Below the pieces are notes generated by a model. It made no database searches. It saw only the letters and a list, made by a program, of their open reading frames with translations, and had not been told where the DNA came from. A stretch of 64,000 bases of DNA from Ephydatia muelleri (Eukaryota > Porifera > Demospongiae > Spongillida > Spongillidae): positions 232,436 to 296,435 of the forward strand of contig JABACO010000043.1 of the NCBI GenBank assembly GCA_013339895.1. Direction: 5' to 3'. This document shows positions 45,964 to 57,396 of this stretch, in pieces. Numbering within the stretch: position 1 is the first letter of the stretch; each line of letters begins with the position of its first letter. The translations under genes were made by a program, and so were the position numbers.

Positions 45964-46206
45964 GACTATACACCATTACATGTGGCCGTTCAGTTGAACA
46001 AAACGGACTGTGTTAAGAAACTGCTGTTGGCACCAGGAATTGATGTGAACATTAAGGACAGATCTGGGAGGACCCCAGTGATGCTAGCAAGTGGACATTA
46101 TAAAATTCTAACGTTGTTGAGAAGTTGCAGTGAGTTTCCTGTGCACACCTTCAGCAAAGTCATATTATGTGGAAACAGTGGAGCAGGCAAGAGTACATTG
46201 GCCCAG
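45964..46206 (+). CDS. ROCO gene B, ankyrin repeats and Roc P-loop exon
   Basis: 243 nt, phase 0 in and out; acceptor cttcaaatgcaag, donor gtatgt at 46207. It begins DYTPLHVAVQLNKTDCVKKL, the first helix of an ankyrin repeat whose hairpin started in the 29107 exon, then LLAPGIDVNIKDRSGRTP and a second repeat (VMLASGHYKILTLLRS). It ends with the Walker A motif of the Roc GTPase, VILCGNSGAGKSTLAQ. Ankyrin repeats followed by Roc-COR and Death is the arrangement of the C-terminal part of DAPK1; no kinase domain is seen here. Confidence 0.85.
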
Positions 46207-46394
46207 GTATGTGCATGCCCAATCAGAGCAGGTCATGTGTAGGAATTGTACATGTATCTAGTACTGTACCAGCTAAAATGAATAAAACTTTTAATATTGA
46301 ATGCATTGTCATAAATAGTATGGAGGGATGGCGGGCGTGAGGGGGAAGAGGGCTATTGCCTCCTACCTCAACCCTCAGTGCCCCTCCCACACCC

Positions 46395-47712
46395 CTGTAC
46401 CATCTAGCCCACCCCTTTACCCTCTAGCGCACTTCTGTACCCCACCCCTCTACCCTCTAGCGCACTTCTGTACCCCCTCTAACACGCCCCTGTATCCTCT
46501 AACACACCTCTGTACCCTCTAGCACACCCCTGTACTCTCTAGCATTCTACATGTAGTTGGTGTGTTTAGAGGGTACAGGGGTGTGCTAGAGGGTACAGGG
46601 GTGTGCTGGAGGGTACAGGGGTGTGCTAGAGTGTACAGGGATGTTCTAGAGGGTACAAGGGTGTGCTAGAGGGTACAGGGGTGTGCTGGAGGGTACAGGG
46701 GTGTGCTAGAGGGTACAGGGATGTTCTAGAGGGTACAGGGGTGTGCTAGAGAGTACAGGGATGTGCTAGAGGGTACAGGGGTGTGCTAGAGGGTACAGGG
46801 GTGTGCTAGAGGGTACAGGGGTGTGCTAGAGGGTACAGGTGTATGCTAGCGGGTACAGGGGTGTGCTAGAGGGTACAGGGATGTGCTAGAGGGTACAGCG
46901 GTGCGCTATATGGTACAGGGGGCGCTAGGGGTACAGGGGTGTGCTAGAGGTACAGTGGTATAGAGATGTCGCTAGATGGTACAGGGATGCGCTGAGGGTA
47001 CAGGGGTGTGCTAGAGGGTACAGGTGTATGCTAGCGGGTACAGGTGTGCAGTAGAGGGTACAGGGGTAAGGTGAGAGGGTACAATTGTATGCTGCAAGGT
47101 ACAAGGGTGTGCTAGAGGGTAAAGGGGTGTGCTTTAGGGTACAGGAGTGTGCTATAGGGTACAGGGGTGTGCTAGAGGGTATGGGGATGTGCTAAAGGGT
47201 ACAGGGGTGCGCTAGAGGGCACAGGGGTGTGCTACAGGGTACAGGGGTGGGCTAGAGGGTAAAGGGGTGTGGTAGAGGGTACAGGTGTGCTAGAGGGTAC
47301 AGGGGTGTGCTAGAGGGTACAGGGATGTGCTAGAGGGTACAGGGGTGTGCTAGAGGGTACAGGGGTGTGCTAGAGGGTACAGGGGTGTGCTAGAGGGTAC
47401 AGGGATGTGCTAGAGGGTACAGGGGTGTGCTAGAGGGTACAGGGGTGAGCTAGAGGGTACAGGGGTGTGCTAGAGGGTACAAGGGTGTGCTAGAGGGTAC
47501 AGGGGTGTGCTAGAGGGTACAGGATGTGCTAGAGGGTACAGGGGTGTGCTAGAGGGTACTGGGGTGTGCTAGAGGGTACAGGGGTGTGCTAGAGGGTACA
47601 GGGGTGTGCTAGAGGGTACAGGGGTGTGCAAAAGGGTACAGAGGTGTGCTAGAGGGTACAGGGGTATGGTAGAGGGTACAGGGGTATGGTAGAGGGTACA
47701 GGGTGTGCTAGA
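46395..47712 (+). repeat. 21-bp minisatellite with orientation switch
   Basis: Unit gggtacaggggtgtgctaga, about 21 bp, more than 50 copies from 46566 to 47712. From about 46395 to 46545 the complementary orientation (ccctctagcacacccctgtac) is found, so the array is a large inverted repeat with the switch near 46550. It lies in the ROCO B intron between the P-loop exon and the next 60-nt exon. Confidence 0.93.
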
Positions 47713-48282
47713 GGTTTCCTTCAATTAATTTTTATATCACAACCCCTCCCACACCCCATTTCATCCGTTTCCACCAATCACCTCATGTTTGCTAATGCTC
47801 CTCCCATAATCAGGGGGCACCTCTTTGGTTAAAAAACCTCCTGAGGCCACTAATATGCATGTTGAATGTTGATTGATGCATGGCCATCCAGTAATGCAGA
47901 CTATTGTATTAGAAAACTATTGAAATTAGGTCAATTACCACTTTAGCAACAGATGGTTGTTATTAAAGAGATGAACGTACTAAAGCTACGATGGGACATG
48001 ACATTGCACACATATTACTGTCGACTAGGTGACATGTGCAAATAATGATTCGCACTGCATATTAGGTAGATCATTATCTCTAACACATCAGAGAATACCT
48101 CATCTTTGGAAAAGAAATAGCAGTCGTGTTCAAAGAAGGCAAATGTAGTACATTATATTTCCCCTATCATTTGTTCATCATAAATTGCTGACATGCTGAC
48201 CTTCAAAATATGTTGCTACCAGAAGTATCAGCCAGTTGTGTCACTTCTGTGCTCACATAGGATCACTCTCTCACTTGTACAG

Positions 48283-48342
48283 GCAATAATGAGTATTTCC
48301 AATTGCAATGAGGAAGTTGGGTCACTACTGGATCGAGCAAAG
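48283..48342 (+). CDS. ROCO gene B, short Roc-domain exon
   Basis: 60 nt, phase 0 both ends, acceptor ctcacttgtacag and donor gtgagt. Encodes AIMSISNCNEEVGSLLDRAK, which follows the P-loop helix and precedes the switch region in the next exon. Its only support is good splice sites, an open frame and phase agreement with both neighbours. Confidence 0.55.
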
Positions 48343-48659
48343 GTGAGTTGAATTGGCTCTACAGACACATAAAGTTTCATGATTCAAATAGGTGAAGCCA
48401 TACAGTTGTGGGTTTTTTTCAGATTGAAATTAGTTTCATAGGACATGTAAACACGTGTCTTGTCTTTTTTTATACAAATGTGTGCCATCTTCTGTATTCT
48501 TATTTATCATCCTACAATTCTCTTACATACATTTGGGTGCATGTGGAAGCCCAATCTTCCATGATGTGAATGAGGCGATTCAAACGCTGAATGTCGGGCG
48601 TGAGCAATCCTTATTCAGTGATTCAGAACATACATGTAATTGTTGGTGTGCATAGTTTA

Positions 48660-49239
48660 TCTTGTTATTACGCACTCACCATAGAGAGGTGTAAGGTCTT
48701 CGACCGTAGTCGCGTATAAATATGTAGACGCTGTGTATTACAAAGAAGGATCATTGGTGCAATACCATTGAGTAGAGCAAGCGTAGTTGGCTCGATGACG
48801 GACTCTATCACATTTGTTGGCAGCGGTGGGATCTGATCAGTCGAACAGTTGGTTGACAATACCACGCGGATCCCAATATCATTATTGAACGGTGGTTCAC
48901 ATTAGGTCTTCGGATACCATGTACACGCGTTCCGGAAGATCGCCGCCGGTACGAAGAGGACGAGCGAGCGCGACGGAAGGAGGAAGCCGGCGAGCAAGCG
49001 CGGCTGGAGGAAGAGCGAAAGATACGGGAGCAACAATTCGTTGTGGAATGTAGGGAGATGCAGGAGCGCATGGAGGCACAAGTTAGACTAGTGAAAATGC
49101 CAATTGAGACGCCAGGAGGATCTAAGAACCACGTGGGTTTAGGTGTGAAGCTGGCCCCCCTTTCTGAGGACGACATTGAGGCGTATCTAGTCACATTTGA
49201 AAGAATAATGACGATTCGGAAGGTTGATAAAGGCTGATG
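48660..49239 (+). mobile_element. Ty3/gypsy-like LTR retrotransposon fragment (LTR end, PBS-like site, gag start)
   Basis: A TATA-like tataaatatg at 48715 and a tggcagcggtgggat site at 48818-48832 look like the end of an LTR followed by a primer-binding site and gag leader. The plus frame up to 49237 encodes a charged coiled-coil region (RRKEEAGEQARLEEERKIRE) and then a Gag-type helix motif, LAPLSEDDIEAYLVTFERIM. This order matches Gag N-termini of gypsy elements. The frame stops at tga 49235-49237 and is interrupted by a DNA element; Gag-like sequence resumes at 49664 for about 60 bp. No pol is attached on this strand, so it is a remnant. Confidence 0.6.
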
Positions 49240-49663
49240 CAGTGGCGGATGTAGGGGGGGCGTGGCGGGCGCACGCCCCCTACCGTATGGATGACAAAAA
49301 AATTATAATAAGTTAACCTTTGCCGGCACGTACGTATTTTTTAAGTTCATTCGCGCGCGCGTGTGAAGTATACTTAGGTAGCACGTAGGTAGGTACATGT
49401 ATATATTATCTGTGTGCCAAACAAAGGTATCGGACCTGAAGCGGAATGGCCCCCCCCCCCCCCCATCCCACTTTTCGTATCGGATCCTAAGCGATTTGCC
49501 CCCCCTCCCCCCACTTTTCTTATATCGGACCTGAAGTGGACTGCCCCCCCCCCCCCCCCCCCCCCCACTTTTCGTATGGGGCCTGACCTTAAGCACCCCC
49601 CTCGCTGAAATCCTGGATACGCCACTGGCGTCCCCCTAGCTCTAAATCCTGCGTCCGCCCCTG
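49240..49663. mobile_element. Small DNA transposon nested in the gag remnant
   Basis: Left end cagtggcggatgtaggg, right end cctgcgtccgcccctg (imperfect inverted ends), with a 5-bp duplication tgatg at 49235-49239 and 49664-49668. The inside holds three poly-C runs separated by copies of cacttttcgtatcggatcct, and a second inverted-end motif tcctggatacgccactgg at 49611-49628 that hints at a nested or composite structure. Non-coding. Confidence 0.6.
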
Positions 49664-49737
49664 TGATGGGCGCAATACTTGACACCAGGTATGGCCCAGT
49701 TGGCATTTGCGGCTGTCCTGTCACGGCAAAAATTACC

Positions 49738-50587
49738 CTACCAAAAATTGATCCTAGGATAAATTTTCGCTGCTATTTCTGCAGAACGACACTTGCCGTT
49801 TGACTTCACTGCTCTTTGTGGAATGGATCGCTCACATTCCATATGATACCATTCGGAACATCCATCACATTGCATCATTAGTGCTGACTCCTGTCCTCTG
49901 CAATGACAATATAGTCTCTTCATTCATAAATCTGTGACTTTTTTCTTGATATGTGCTGCATGGTAAATGGAAACAACTTTTTAGCTTGCAGGCATTCAAC
50001 CAGATGCTGCCTCATCTTTTGCCTGTCATAGTGAATGGACATCACATCTTGACCGTAGCACAGGCTTGTGTGGCAAAAGCAATGGCATATACACCACAGT
50101 CATGCCCATTCATCTGTTTATCCATATTTTTATGAACTGTGATCATAGGCTGATTGCTAAGCATTATTGCACATATCTGATCTGTATGGTCAAAGATTGA
50201 ACGAAACATGCTGTCATAATAAATGTTGATATGTTATAGTTGGGCATCTAAGTTAGAAACTGTTACCCAGTGGTTAGCTCCATTATGCAGTATTTGAACA
50301 AAATCAGCTTTTATTATGTCAAAGCTTAGATTTGATCCCAGTGTAGTGTACTGCAGTCCTGGAGTAGAAAAATGCAATTTTAACAATGTTTGGGCTGCAT
50401 TTATTATTCTATCGTCCAACCACCCTGTTACTGAAAGAATTGTATTTCTGTCTTGTGTATTGAGCCCAATGCTTTCTACTTCAACCCATTTCTCATTTAC
50501 ATCCACTCTTTTTTCCTTGTCGGAACCTTTTGCCTTCTCATAATAGCCTGATTTGGTATACCTTTTTCTTTGAAATCTTGATGGCAT
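49738..50587 (-). pseudogene. Transposon-type Ulp1 (C48) cysteine protease with PHD finger
   Basis: Minus strand. 50587-50234 encodes WLDDRIINAAQTLLKLHF and FVQILHNGANHWVTVSN, the substrate and His part of Ulp1-like proteases. The next part (about 50150-49960, another frame) has MNGHDCGVYAIAFATQAC, with the catalytic Cys in DCGVYA, then DRQKMRQHLVECL; a tga at about 50030 and frame changes interrupt it. 49923-49738 encodes a PHD finger: YCHCRG, CDGCSEWYHMEC, i.e. C-x-C, C-x2-C, W-Y-H-x2-C. Ulp1 plus PHD is common in proteins of large cut-and-paste transposons. Likely decayed. Confidence 0.65.
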
Positions 50588-50776
50588 TCTAGCTCAGGTA
50601 TCCCTGGTAAATAAATAAATAAATTAAAACAAGAAATTTAAATTATGCATATCAATTCATGTATCTCACACAAAAGAATTAATCATATTCTCTCGTGTCA
50701 TACATCCACTTGCAGAAATCATCTAATTCAGCTGCAGTCTTCTTCACATATAATTTTCCATACAGATGTACAGTAT

Positions 50777-50959
50777 TCATGCACACTGCACACTTGACTT
50801 TACACCAATAGTAAATAACTCCATGACTGGAACCATACTATGGCTGGCAGGTATTACATTTTTCTTGAATTCATCAAACTGACTATGAAGTTCTTCATTT
50901 ATGATTACAAAATCTCCTTCATAGATTTCTTGAAGTGTTTTCTTCTTGCTGTTATTCAT
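50777..50959 (-). other. Possible exon of the minus-strand transposon gene
   Basis: Open frame with ordinary codon structure (KKKTLQEIYEGDFVIINEEL, then FDEFKKNVIPASH) between the Ulp1 part and the integrase part. Function unknown. It may link both into one protein or belong to a separate element. Confidence 0.35.
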
Positions 50960-51241
50960 AAACTCCTCCCAAATGCAACGTTTAAGTCCTTACTGATAGC
51001 ATACTTACCAGCTTTCATGCTCAATGTCGTTGGCTAGAGAGATTGTATATTATTAATGGACAGACTGCAGATCTATAATACATGCATTATACTACTACAC
51101 ATACATCGAAGTCTTCCTGCTGTGTATGCCAACATAAGAGCTCCAGTTCTCCACATACGCATATGAGTAGAAACAAATTGGTCACTTAGAACTGCTCTAT
51201 ACTCTCTACTTGTTAGAGAACTATCAATCCTAGTATTCAGG

Positions 51242-52663
51242 TCACAGACATCTGCAGCAATTGGTTGCAGATAAAGTTAATTGCTTTAGAGATGATGGCT
51301 GGGGTAAAACTGACTCTGATAGCTGCTTTGGGATTGGGGGTGTGGAGATGGATGGTGATGGTTCCCATGATAAAGATCTTTTATACACTTTCAAGTGTGC
51401 TCCATTAATTCTCTTCACTACAACCATCTTTCCATCCAAACTTGCAAGAGAATAAAAACCTCTCCCAAGTTCACTTGATAAAAGGAATGGGTCAAGCCAT
51501 TTAGCATCCATTTCCCGCCTTTACACTTTTTTTGCCTGAAGTCATTTCTGACAACTAGGGCCTAGACCTTGTGAGTTTCAGGTAAGGAAATAAATTGTAA
51601 TTTATAATATGCCTTGCATCGTTATCCTTGCAGGTTGGGACCTGTGCTGTTGATATGTTCTTCTCAAGCATCATCAATCGATGATTCTTCAGTTCACTGA
51701 TTGCTCCAGCCTAAATAATGTAACTTAGTGTCACAAAACAATGCAATGTGTTACACTTGCATTATTTAATGGCATCAAATATTCACCCAGTAGCTCACTT
51801 CCTGCTTTGTGGTATGACAATTCTATAGGGATTATAGCCTTCCGGGCAAACATAAATTCAAACGGAGAAAGAAGTGAGGACTCATAAGAACTTGTGTTGT
51901 ATGCAAAAACACAAGAATCAAGGTATCCATCCCGAAGCTCTTTCTTTGATTCTGTATACTTCACAATCATTGTCTTCAACGTCTGGTTCCACCTTTCATC
52001 CAATCCATTTGCCTACATGTACACTGTCCAGACATATAGTAACATTGCATGACATTACTAATAGAAAATACATACATGTATGCAAATATCTGTGCAATGA
52101 ATTATACAAATGAACAACCCCTTTATACTTTGCAGGAGAGTGTAGGTACCTGTGGGTGATAAGGTGTGGTGTCGTATTCCTAATTCCTTCATCATTTCTG
52201 CATCAAGACCACTTCTGAACTCTCCCCCCTGATCAGTAGTTACCAACGTAGGAAATCCCATATGCAGAAAAATCTGAAAGATATAAGAATTATCCATGAA
52301 CATGAATACCTTCAGATTATAAATTTGTTAAGTTCACATAAGTACAGCCATCTACCATCACACTCTGCATATACATGCAAGCCATCATACCCTCATAAGA
52401 GCCTGAGCAATTCTACTTGACTCTTTTGTTGGCAAAGGCACAGCTTCCACCCACTTAGAAAAGTAGTCAGATAAGGTCAATATACCAGTAAAACAATTTC
52501 CCTTTGAGGACACAGGAGATATTGGACCAATAAAGTCCACTCCCAAGTGGAACCATGGTGACTGCACTGGTACAGGATGAAGTTCAGGTGTAGCAGTGGT
52601 AAGCTTTGAATTCATTCTTTGGCACAGGTCACATGTAGAAACCTGCATGACCACAGAATTCAC
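51242..52663 (-). pseudogene. Gypsy/Ginger-type DDE integrase, split by intron-like gaps
   Basis: Minus strand. 52663-52392: zinc-finger end CDLCQRMNSK, then WFHLGVDFIGPISP and LTLSDYFSKWVEAVPLPTKE (first catalytic Asp in GVDFIG), ending at a donor-like gtatga. 52276-52145: GFPTLVTTDQGGEF (second Asp). 52010-51731: NGLDERWNQTLKTM (Glu), SCVFAYNTSSYESSLLSPFE. 51530-51242: KWLDPFLLSSELGRGFYSL and VKRINGAHLKVYK, a GPY/F-like module. The D, D, E triad is all present. The parts are separated by 100-150-bp gaps with partly good splice sites but imperfect phases. Ginger transposons and gypsy elements share this integrase; nearby Ulp1 and PHD parts favour Ginger. Confidence 0.65.
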
Positions 52664-53835
52664 AACAACGTACAGTGTACTGGTGAAACCTCATAATTAT
52701 GCATGTGAACCGTGTTGCTCACTATATTCTTTACATCTTGAACTACATCCTTCCATCTCTTGCAATTGTCTTCTTCATGCCAAGATGTCAAGAGGTAGGA
52801 TGCACGTGGCAAGCCACAGAAATTATATGCCGTTCCTTCGGGTTCTGAATGCACCCCACAACCTATCGGCAAAATGTTATGACCCAAACTCTCAATTAAC
52901 CTATTCTACGCTGCTTTGCTCGCGAGTACACGTATATTACTACCATAAAAACATGCAACACCTAGCAACTAACGTCGCGTTCTCCCAGTCTGTAGTACAG
53001 CTCTCCATTACGCAGCTCGAATTTCTTTAGATCTCAACCTAATTTGTCATTTCAGTGACGCCGAGCACTGGTTTGGATTCGCATTGTCTATTAGATACAG
53101 ATACACGTGGTCAACTAAATCGTCTTCCCTTCCAGCGGCCGGCGTGTCCTTAGCTTCACTAAGCGTCTCCATGTTGCCTTCACAAGACCTAAAAGAGTGT
53201 TACACCTGCCTACACGTGACACGTGGCCTGTGTTGCGCACGTGCTGTAATCAGCAGACAAAGTGTTGTATCATGTTGTTGAACTGAAATATAACAAACAG
53301 TACACACAATTGTGTCATGTATTTAGCTCTTGGCTATAATAGCTGAGGTCTACAAACTTCTAACCAGGTTACCAAAGGGAAGTCCTCGGAGGCATGTCAG
53401 ATTCATGACAACTGGAGAAGCTTCATTTCGTCAACCTTGTTATAAGTTTATGGAAAGAACTATAGAACATTAGAGATTAAGTGTACTGTTTTCTGTTGTA
53501 GCTACTTTGTCAAATTTAGTAAAGCACTCATATTTGTTGAATCTCATGCATTGACTTGGGAACCGCTATGGGTAGTTGGTCAGTTTAACTTAGCTTGCAA
53601 ATTGCTATAATTATACACAAAAGACGTATAAAGTACACAATTTGTATGGCATGTTGCAGCGCAAATTGGTCATTTGAAATTGGTATTCTATTGTAAGTAC
53701 ATTAATGTAAAAGGACTCAAGTATAGCTTTTAGGTTAGATACTTGGGTAGCTATCCAAACCTAATCATATGGCGCATAAACAGTGCACTAGAATGATTCA
53801 GCTACAGAGTGATTACTATTGATATTGCTTTTCAG
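52664..53835 (+). other. ROCO B intron end; no exon recognised
   Basis: 52664-52900 may be the upstream end of the minus-strand integrase gene (an ORF with ASYLLTSWHEEDNCKRW). From 52900 to 53835 nothing coding is supported. The acceptor gatattgcttttcag at 53835 ends the intron. Confidence 0.45.
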
Positions 53836-55435
53836 AATCTTTACAAAGCTGCTAGACCACCCAAACCACTGACAGCAGGCATCATCCCTTACAACATTCA
53901 GAGTCAACATGGCAATATGGTCCTCTATGACATGGCTGGTCAGCCAGAGTACTACACCAGTCACTGTGCCTGCATAGAGGCCATCTCATTTAGCAGTCCT
54001 GCCATATTCCTAACCCTGGTAGATGTTAGCCTTAAGCAGGAAGAGATCATTAAACAGATATACTACTGGTCCACAATGATATCTAGTGTGTGTTCTGAAT
54101 GTCCACATCCATCAGAGGTGATAGTCTTGGGCACACATGTGGACAAAGTAAATAAGAAAGATCTCTTATGTCATACTAATGTCATTGAGGACCTTGCAAA
54201 ATCCATTTTTAACAATCAACACTTCAGAGGATTCATAGCTTTGGATGCCACAGCTCGCTTCAGTGACAATATGAAAAGATTCATTGGTGTGCTGAGTGAA
54301 TCAAATGATACTGTGGTCCAGCAATCTCCAGTCATCTCTACTGATTGTCATATCCTGTATGCCTTTTTACAACTGAGGGTGCCTTCAGAGCAAGTCATAA
54401 CCATTTCATCCTTGCTGTCTGAGCTTCAGGCAGATCAAACCAATGTTCTCTCAGCTGAAACCTCTACGATTTTGCCACTTCTTACAACCTTATCTGCCAA
54501 AGGTCTTATTCTATTTATACTCAACAAGCGCAACCCTGACGAGAGTTGGATAGTGGTGCAGAAGAATATGTTGCTAGAGAGGGTTGCAGGTGTGCTGTTT
54601 GCTCCTAACGTTTTGGGGGAGTACCGTGCCCTAGCCAGCAATACTGGGCTAGTTCCAATAACGAAAATTACAGAATGCTTTCCTGACCTTGATGCTCACA
54701 TGCTGGTCCAGTTTTTATCACAACTCAAATTATGCCACTTAGTTGACAACACTCTCAAAATAGTAGATACATCTCAAACCTCTCTTGATTTGACCAGAGA
54801 TAGTACTGGCAGTCATTATTCCCTCTTTTTTCCATCTTTGATTGATTTAGAAAGCCCTGCCAATTTCGATCCTACTAATATAAATACAAAGGGAAGCTTT
54901 GGTTGGCTGATGCGTACCAAGATAGAACACCAGTTCTTCCATAATCGCTTTCTTCATGTTTTAATGCTCACTCTTATTAATACATGTGATGGTACAGAAG
55001 CATTGTGTAATCCACAGCTTAAGAGTCTTAATCGTCAGTGCATAGTGTGGAGTACGGGCATGTGCTGGAATAGTGAGCATGGAGTGACCATCCTTTTCGA
55101 TGTGGTAGAGCAGTTTCGTTCTCTATATGTGGCTGTATCCTTCCCTGGGCCACAATATCAAGAGCTAACTGTCCTTCACGACATTAGGAAGACATTCAAT
55201 CAGTTTTGTTCTTCTATTGATGTTGAGGAGTTAGTCATTGATCCTCGCCAGGTGTACACCCTGTTTAATAAGGGTGTTATGCCTACCTCATTACCTTGTG
55301 TTGAAATATCCAAATTGAAGAATGCTATATTGAGCAAAAGTGATGCTGTTTGTGATTTCAAAGGGAATGTTGTGGCAATAGCTGAATGGATCAGGGCAGA
55401 AAGTCGCCTTCCCAAACTGATAGGAATTGAACATG
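53836..55435 (+). CDS. ROCO gene B, Roc GTPase and COR domain exon
   Basis: 1600-nt exon, phase 0 in, phase 1 out at gtaagg (55436). Starts NLYKAARPPKPLTAG. Switch II of the Roc GTPase is LYDMAGQPEYYTSH (DxxGQ); the base-recognition motif is VLGTHVDKVNKKD, with THVD in place of NKxD, as in many ROCO proteins. Then a helical region and the COR domain, including MTIRKTF-like segments shared with gene A (CIVWSTGMCWNSEHG, FPGPQYQELTVL). The exon holds most of the switch and COR parts; the P-loop is two exons upstream. Nearly the same sequence from 54778 onwards is found at 1-660. Confidence 0.88.
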
Positions 55436-55622
55436 GTAAGGTGGTGAATCAGTTTCGTTTGACTTTAATGCATTTTTCTTGTCAATAAGATAGAACGATG
55501 TCTTTCTACATGTTTTTTATAGTAGAACTAGTGATCTGCATGTATTGTTCTTGTAAAATACAAATAGTTGCTATAAGACTATATGTGTATTAACCTCTAT
55601 TGGTTTACATTAAATCCTCCAG

Positions 55623-56001
55623 CGGTCCCTTCCTCTTCTTCCTCACTGCCATCAGATCTGGTAGACCAAACTAACTCTCATTTGAAAGGTAGTTATTATG
55701 CATGATCCATGTGTATTTTCACAAGCTGTTGATTTGTTAATAACGGATGAAGGCAAATCTCAAATCCCCCTCAAACTTCTTAGACCTAACTTGAAATCTG
55801 ACCTTATTAAAAATATACTGTGCTTTGGATGTGCAGTGTAGATAGGGATTGAAATTCTATCTGTAGTAACGCATGCCATGTCCCCACCACCCATGCATCA
55901 TAATATTTCTGATTGCTCTAATTATAATCTTTCTCATCTTGCAGTGCCTTCATCCCAGCTATTGTCAGAGTTGATAAGCCAAACTGGAGTGGAAATGGAA
56001 G
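55623..56001 (+). CDS. ROCO gene B, two small linker exons
   Basis: Exon 55623-55688 (66 nt, phase 1/1), the counterpart of 846-911 in gene A, encodes a Ser/Pro-rich linker. Exon 55945-56001 (57 nt, phase 1/1; acceptor catcttgcag, donor gtcagt) encodes PSSQLLSELISQTGVEME and has no counterpart in gene A. The two copies are alike through the donor at 55689 and for about 50 bp beyond it, then diverge. Confidence 0.65.
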
Positions 56002-56009
56002 GTCAGTAC

Positions 56010-56300
56010 AGCTGTTTTTTTATGGAGGGCCACGTATGTACATTATATGCTGTATGGAGGTCACATGAAACCCGATGTGTATGGAGGCCATATGTACATG
56101 ATGTGTATGGAGGGCCACATGTACATGATATTATGGAGGACCACATGTACATGATGTGTATGGAGGGCCACTTTTTCATGATGTGTATGGAGGGCCACAT
56201 GTAAATGATGTGTATGGAGGACCACATGTACATGATGTGTATGGAGGACCACATGTACATGATGTGTATGGAGGACCACATGTAAATGATATGTGAAGTA
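56010..56300 (+). repeat. 27-bp minisatellite in ROCO B intron
   Basis: About nine degenerate copies of gtatggaggaccacatgtac plus atgatgt. Lies between the linker exon and the Death-domain exon. ORFs on both strands (MYMWSSIHI) are repeat by-products. Confidence 0.9.
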
Positions 56301-56618
56301 CATGAACATGCATGTACATGCAAAGTTATTGGTATGCATGAATTGGTAGCTAACATCAACAATATCTAAACCATATCCGCATAGTCTTAACTACTGTACT
56401 CATTTTTAAATGGTGGGGAATAGTCCAGGCCAAAATAAATAGCCTCAAAACTGCAGTAATGAATCTCTGTAGGACAATTGTTCTTACACATCATTGTTTC
56501 ATTGTTTGCTTTGTGGTTTACTCTCTACTTCCGACTTTTTTCACCATTGGTTGGTGATGTTCTAATTTCCGGCACATGATATCAACTGTTTGATAGTTAC
56601 CTTGTTCACTTCTTCCAG

Positions 56619-56887
56619 GAACACCTACTTTGTTGCAAGTATTATCCTTAACAGACAAGGGCGTGAACATTATTGAACAGATTGGAATTAATTATTTGCA
56701 TTTTGGAATATTTCTGCTGGAAGACAGTAATGGAGCCATTGTGGAAGCATTAGAGAATGAACACTTAAAAAACGCTGAACGGATCAATTTGGCTATACTC
56801 CGAAAATGGCTTGACGGAAAGGGTGTGAAGCCAGTGACTTGGTCAACTCTGGTGACTGTACTACAGAAGATTAGAATGAGAAAATGA
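56619..56887 (+). CDS. ROCO gene B, C-terminal Death-domain exon
   Basis: Acceptor cacttcttccag, phase 1; stop tga at 56885-56887. About 89 residues of death-fold: IEQIGINYLHFGIFLLE, helix with AIVEALENEHLKNAERIN, then LAILRKWLDGKGVKPVTWST and LVTVLQKIRM. The L..W..G......W..L...L pattern is the end of a death domain. Summed exons from 29107 give 792 codons without and 793 with one array triplet. Domain order Ank, Roc, COR, Death. No polyadenylation hexamer was seen close by. Confidence 0.8.
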
Positions 56888-57191
56888 ACTCAGGGATTGT
56901 AGTGTAATACATATACTGTACATGAATGCTGTAATTTATGCTGCTGTTTCTAATACCTTGAGTTATGCATGCATACATCGAAAACCTGTCATGATGTTGG
57001 GGCTGGTATGGCGACAGATCATTATGATGAAAAGATGTTATGAAAATATGGCATTTCTTCTCGGTCCCTATGTTTTATAGCTATATTAGGGTAATTCTAT
57101 ATTCTATGCAGTGTGGATAACATAATGGATAAAAATGTTTGTCCTTCCACAGATTAGTAATGCTGCTATTTTTGCTGCAACAATATTCAAC

Positions 57192-57396
57192 GGTGTTGTA
57201 GAGCATAATAAGGAGAATAGCCTCCATGAAACGTTGAGCTATAATGGTAGCGCTTTTGTTCTTGTGTGAAGATACATGTACGCATCTAAAAACGAGTTGA
57301 TGCGTATCTTCACACACGGACAAAAGCGCTATCATTGCTTAACAAAGCTCAACATGTAACCGAGGTTGTTCTCCTTTTAAGATGCTCTACAACACC
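57192..57396. mobile_element. Fold-back (MITE-like) element
   Basis: Ends ggtgttgtagagca and tgctctacaacacc are exact inverse complements. Inner parts also pair (tagcgcttttgt with acaaaagcgcta; gaagatacatgtacgcatc with gatgcgtatcttc), so almost the full 205 bp folds into an imperfect hairpin. No coding capacity; no clear target duplication. Confidence 0.8.

Noticed and set aside
46328-46522. ORF with repeated TPLYPLAHFCTP
   Set aside because: Arises from the reversed part of the 21-bp minisatellite; no splice or homology support.
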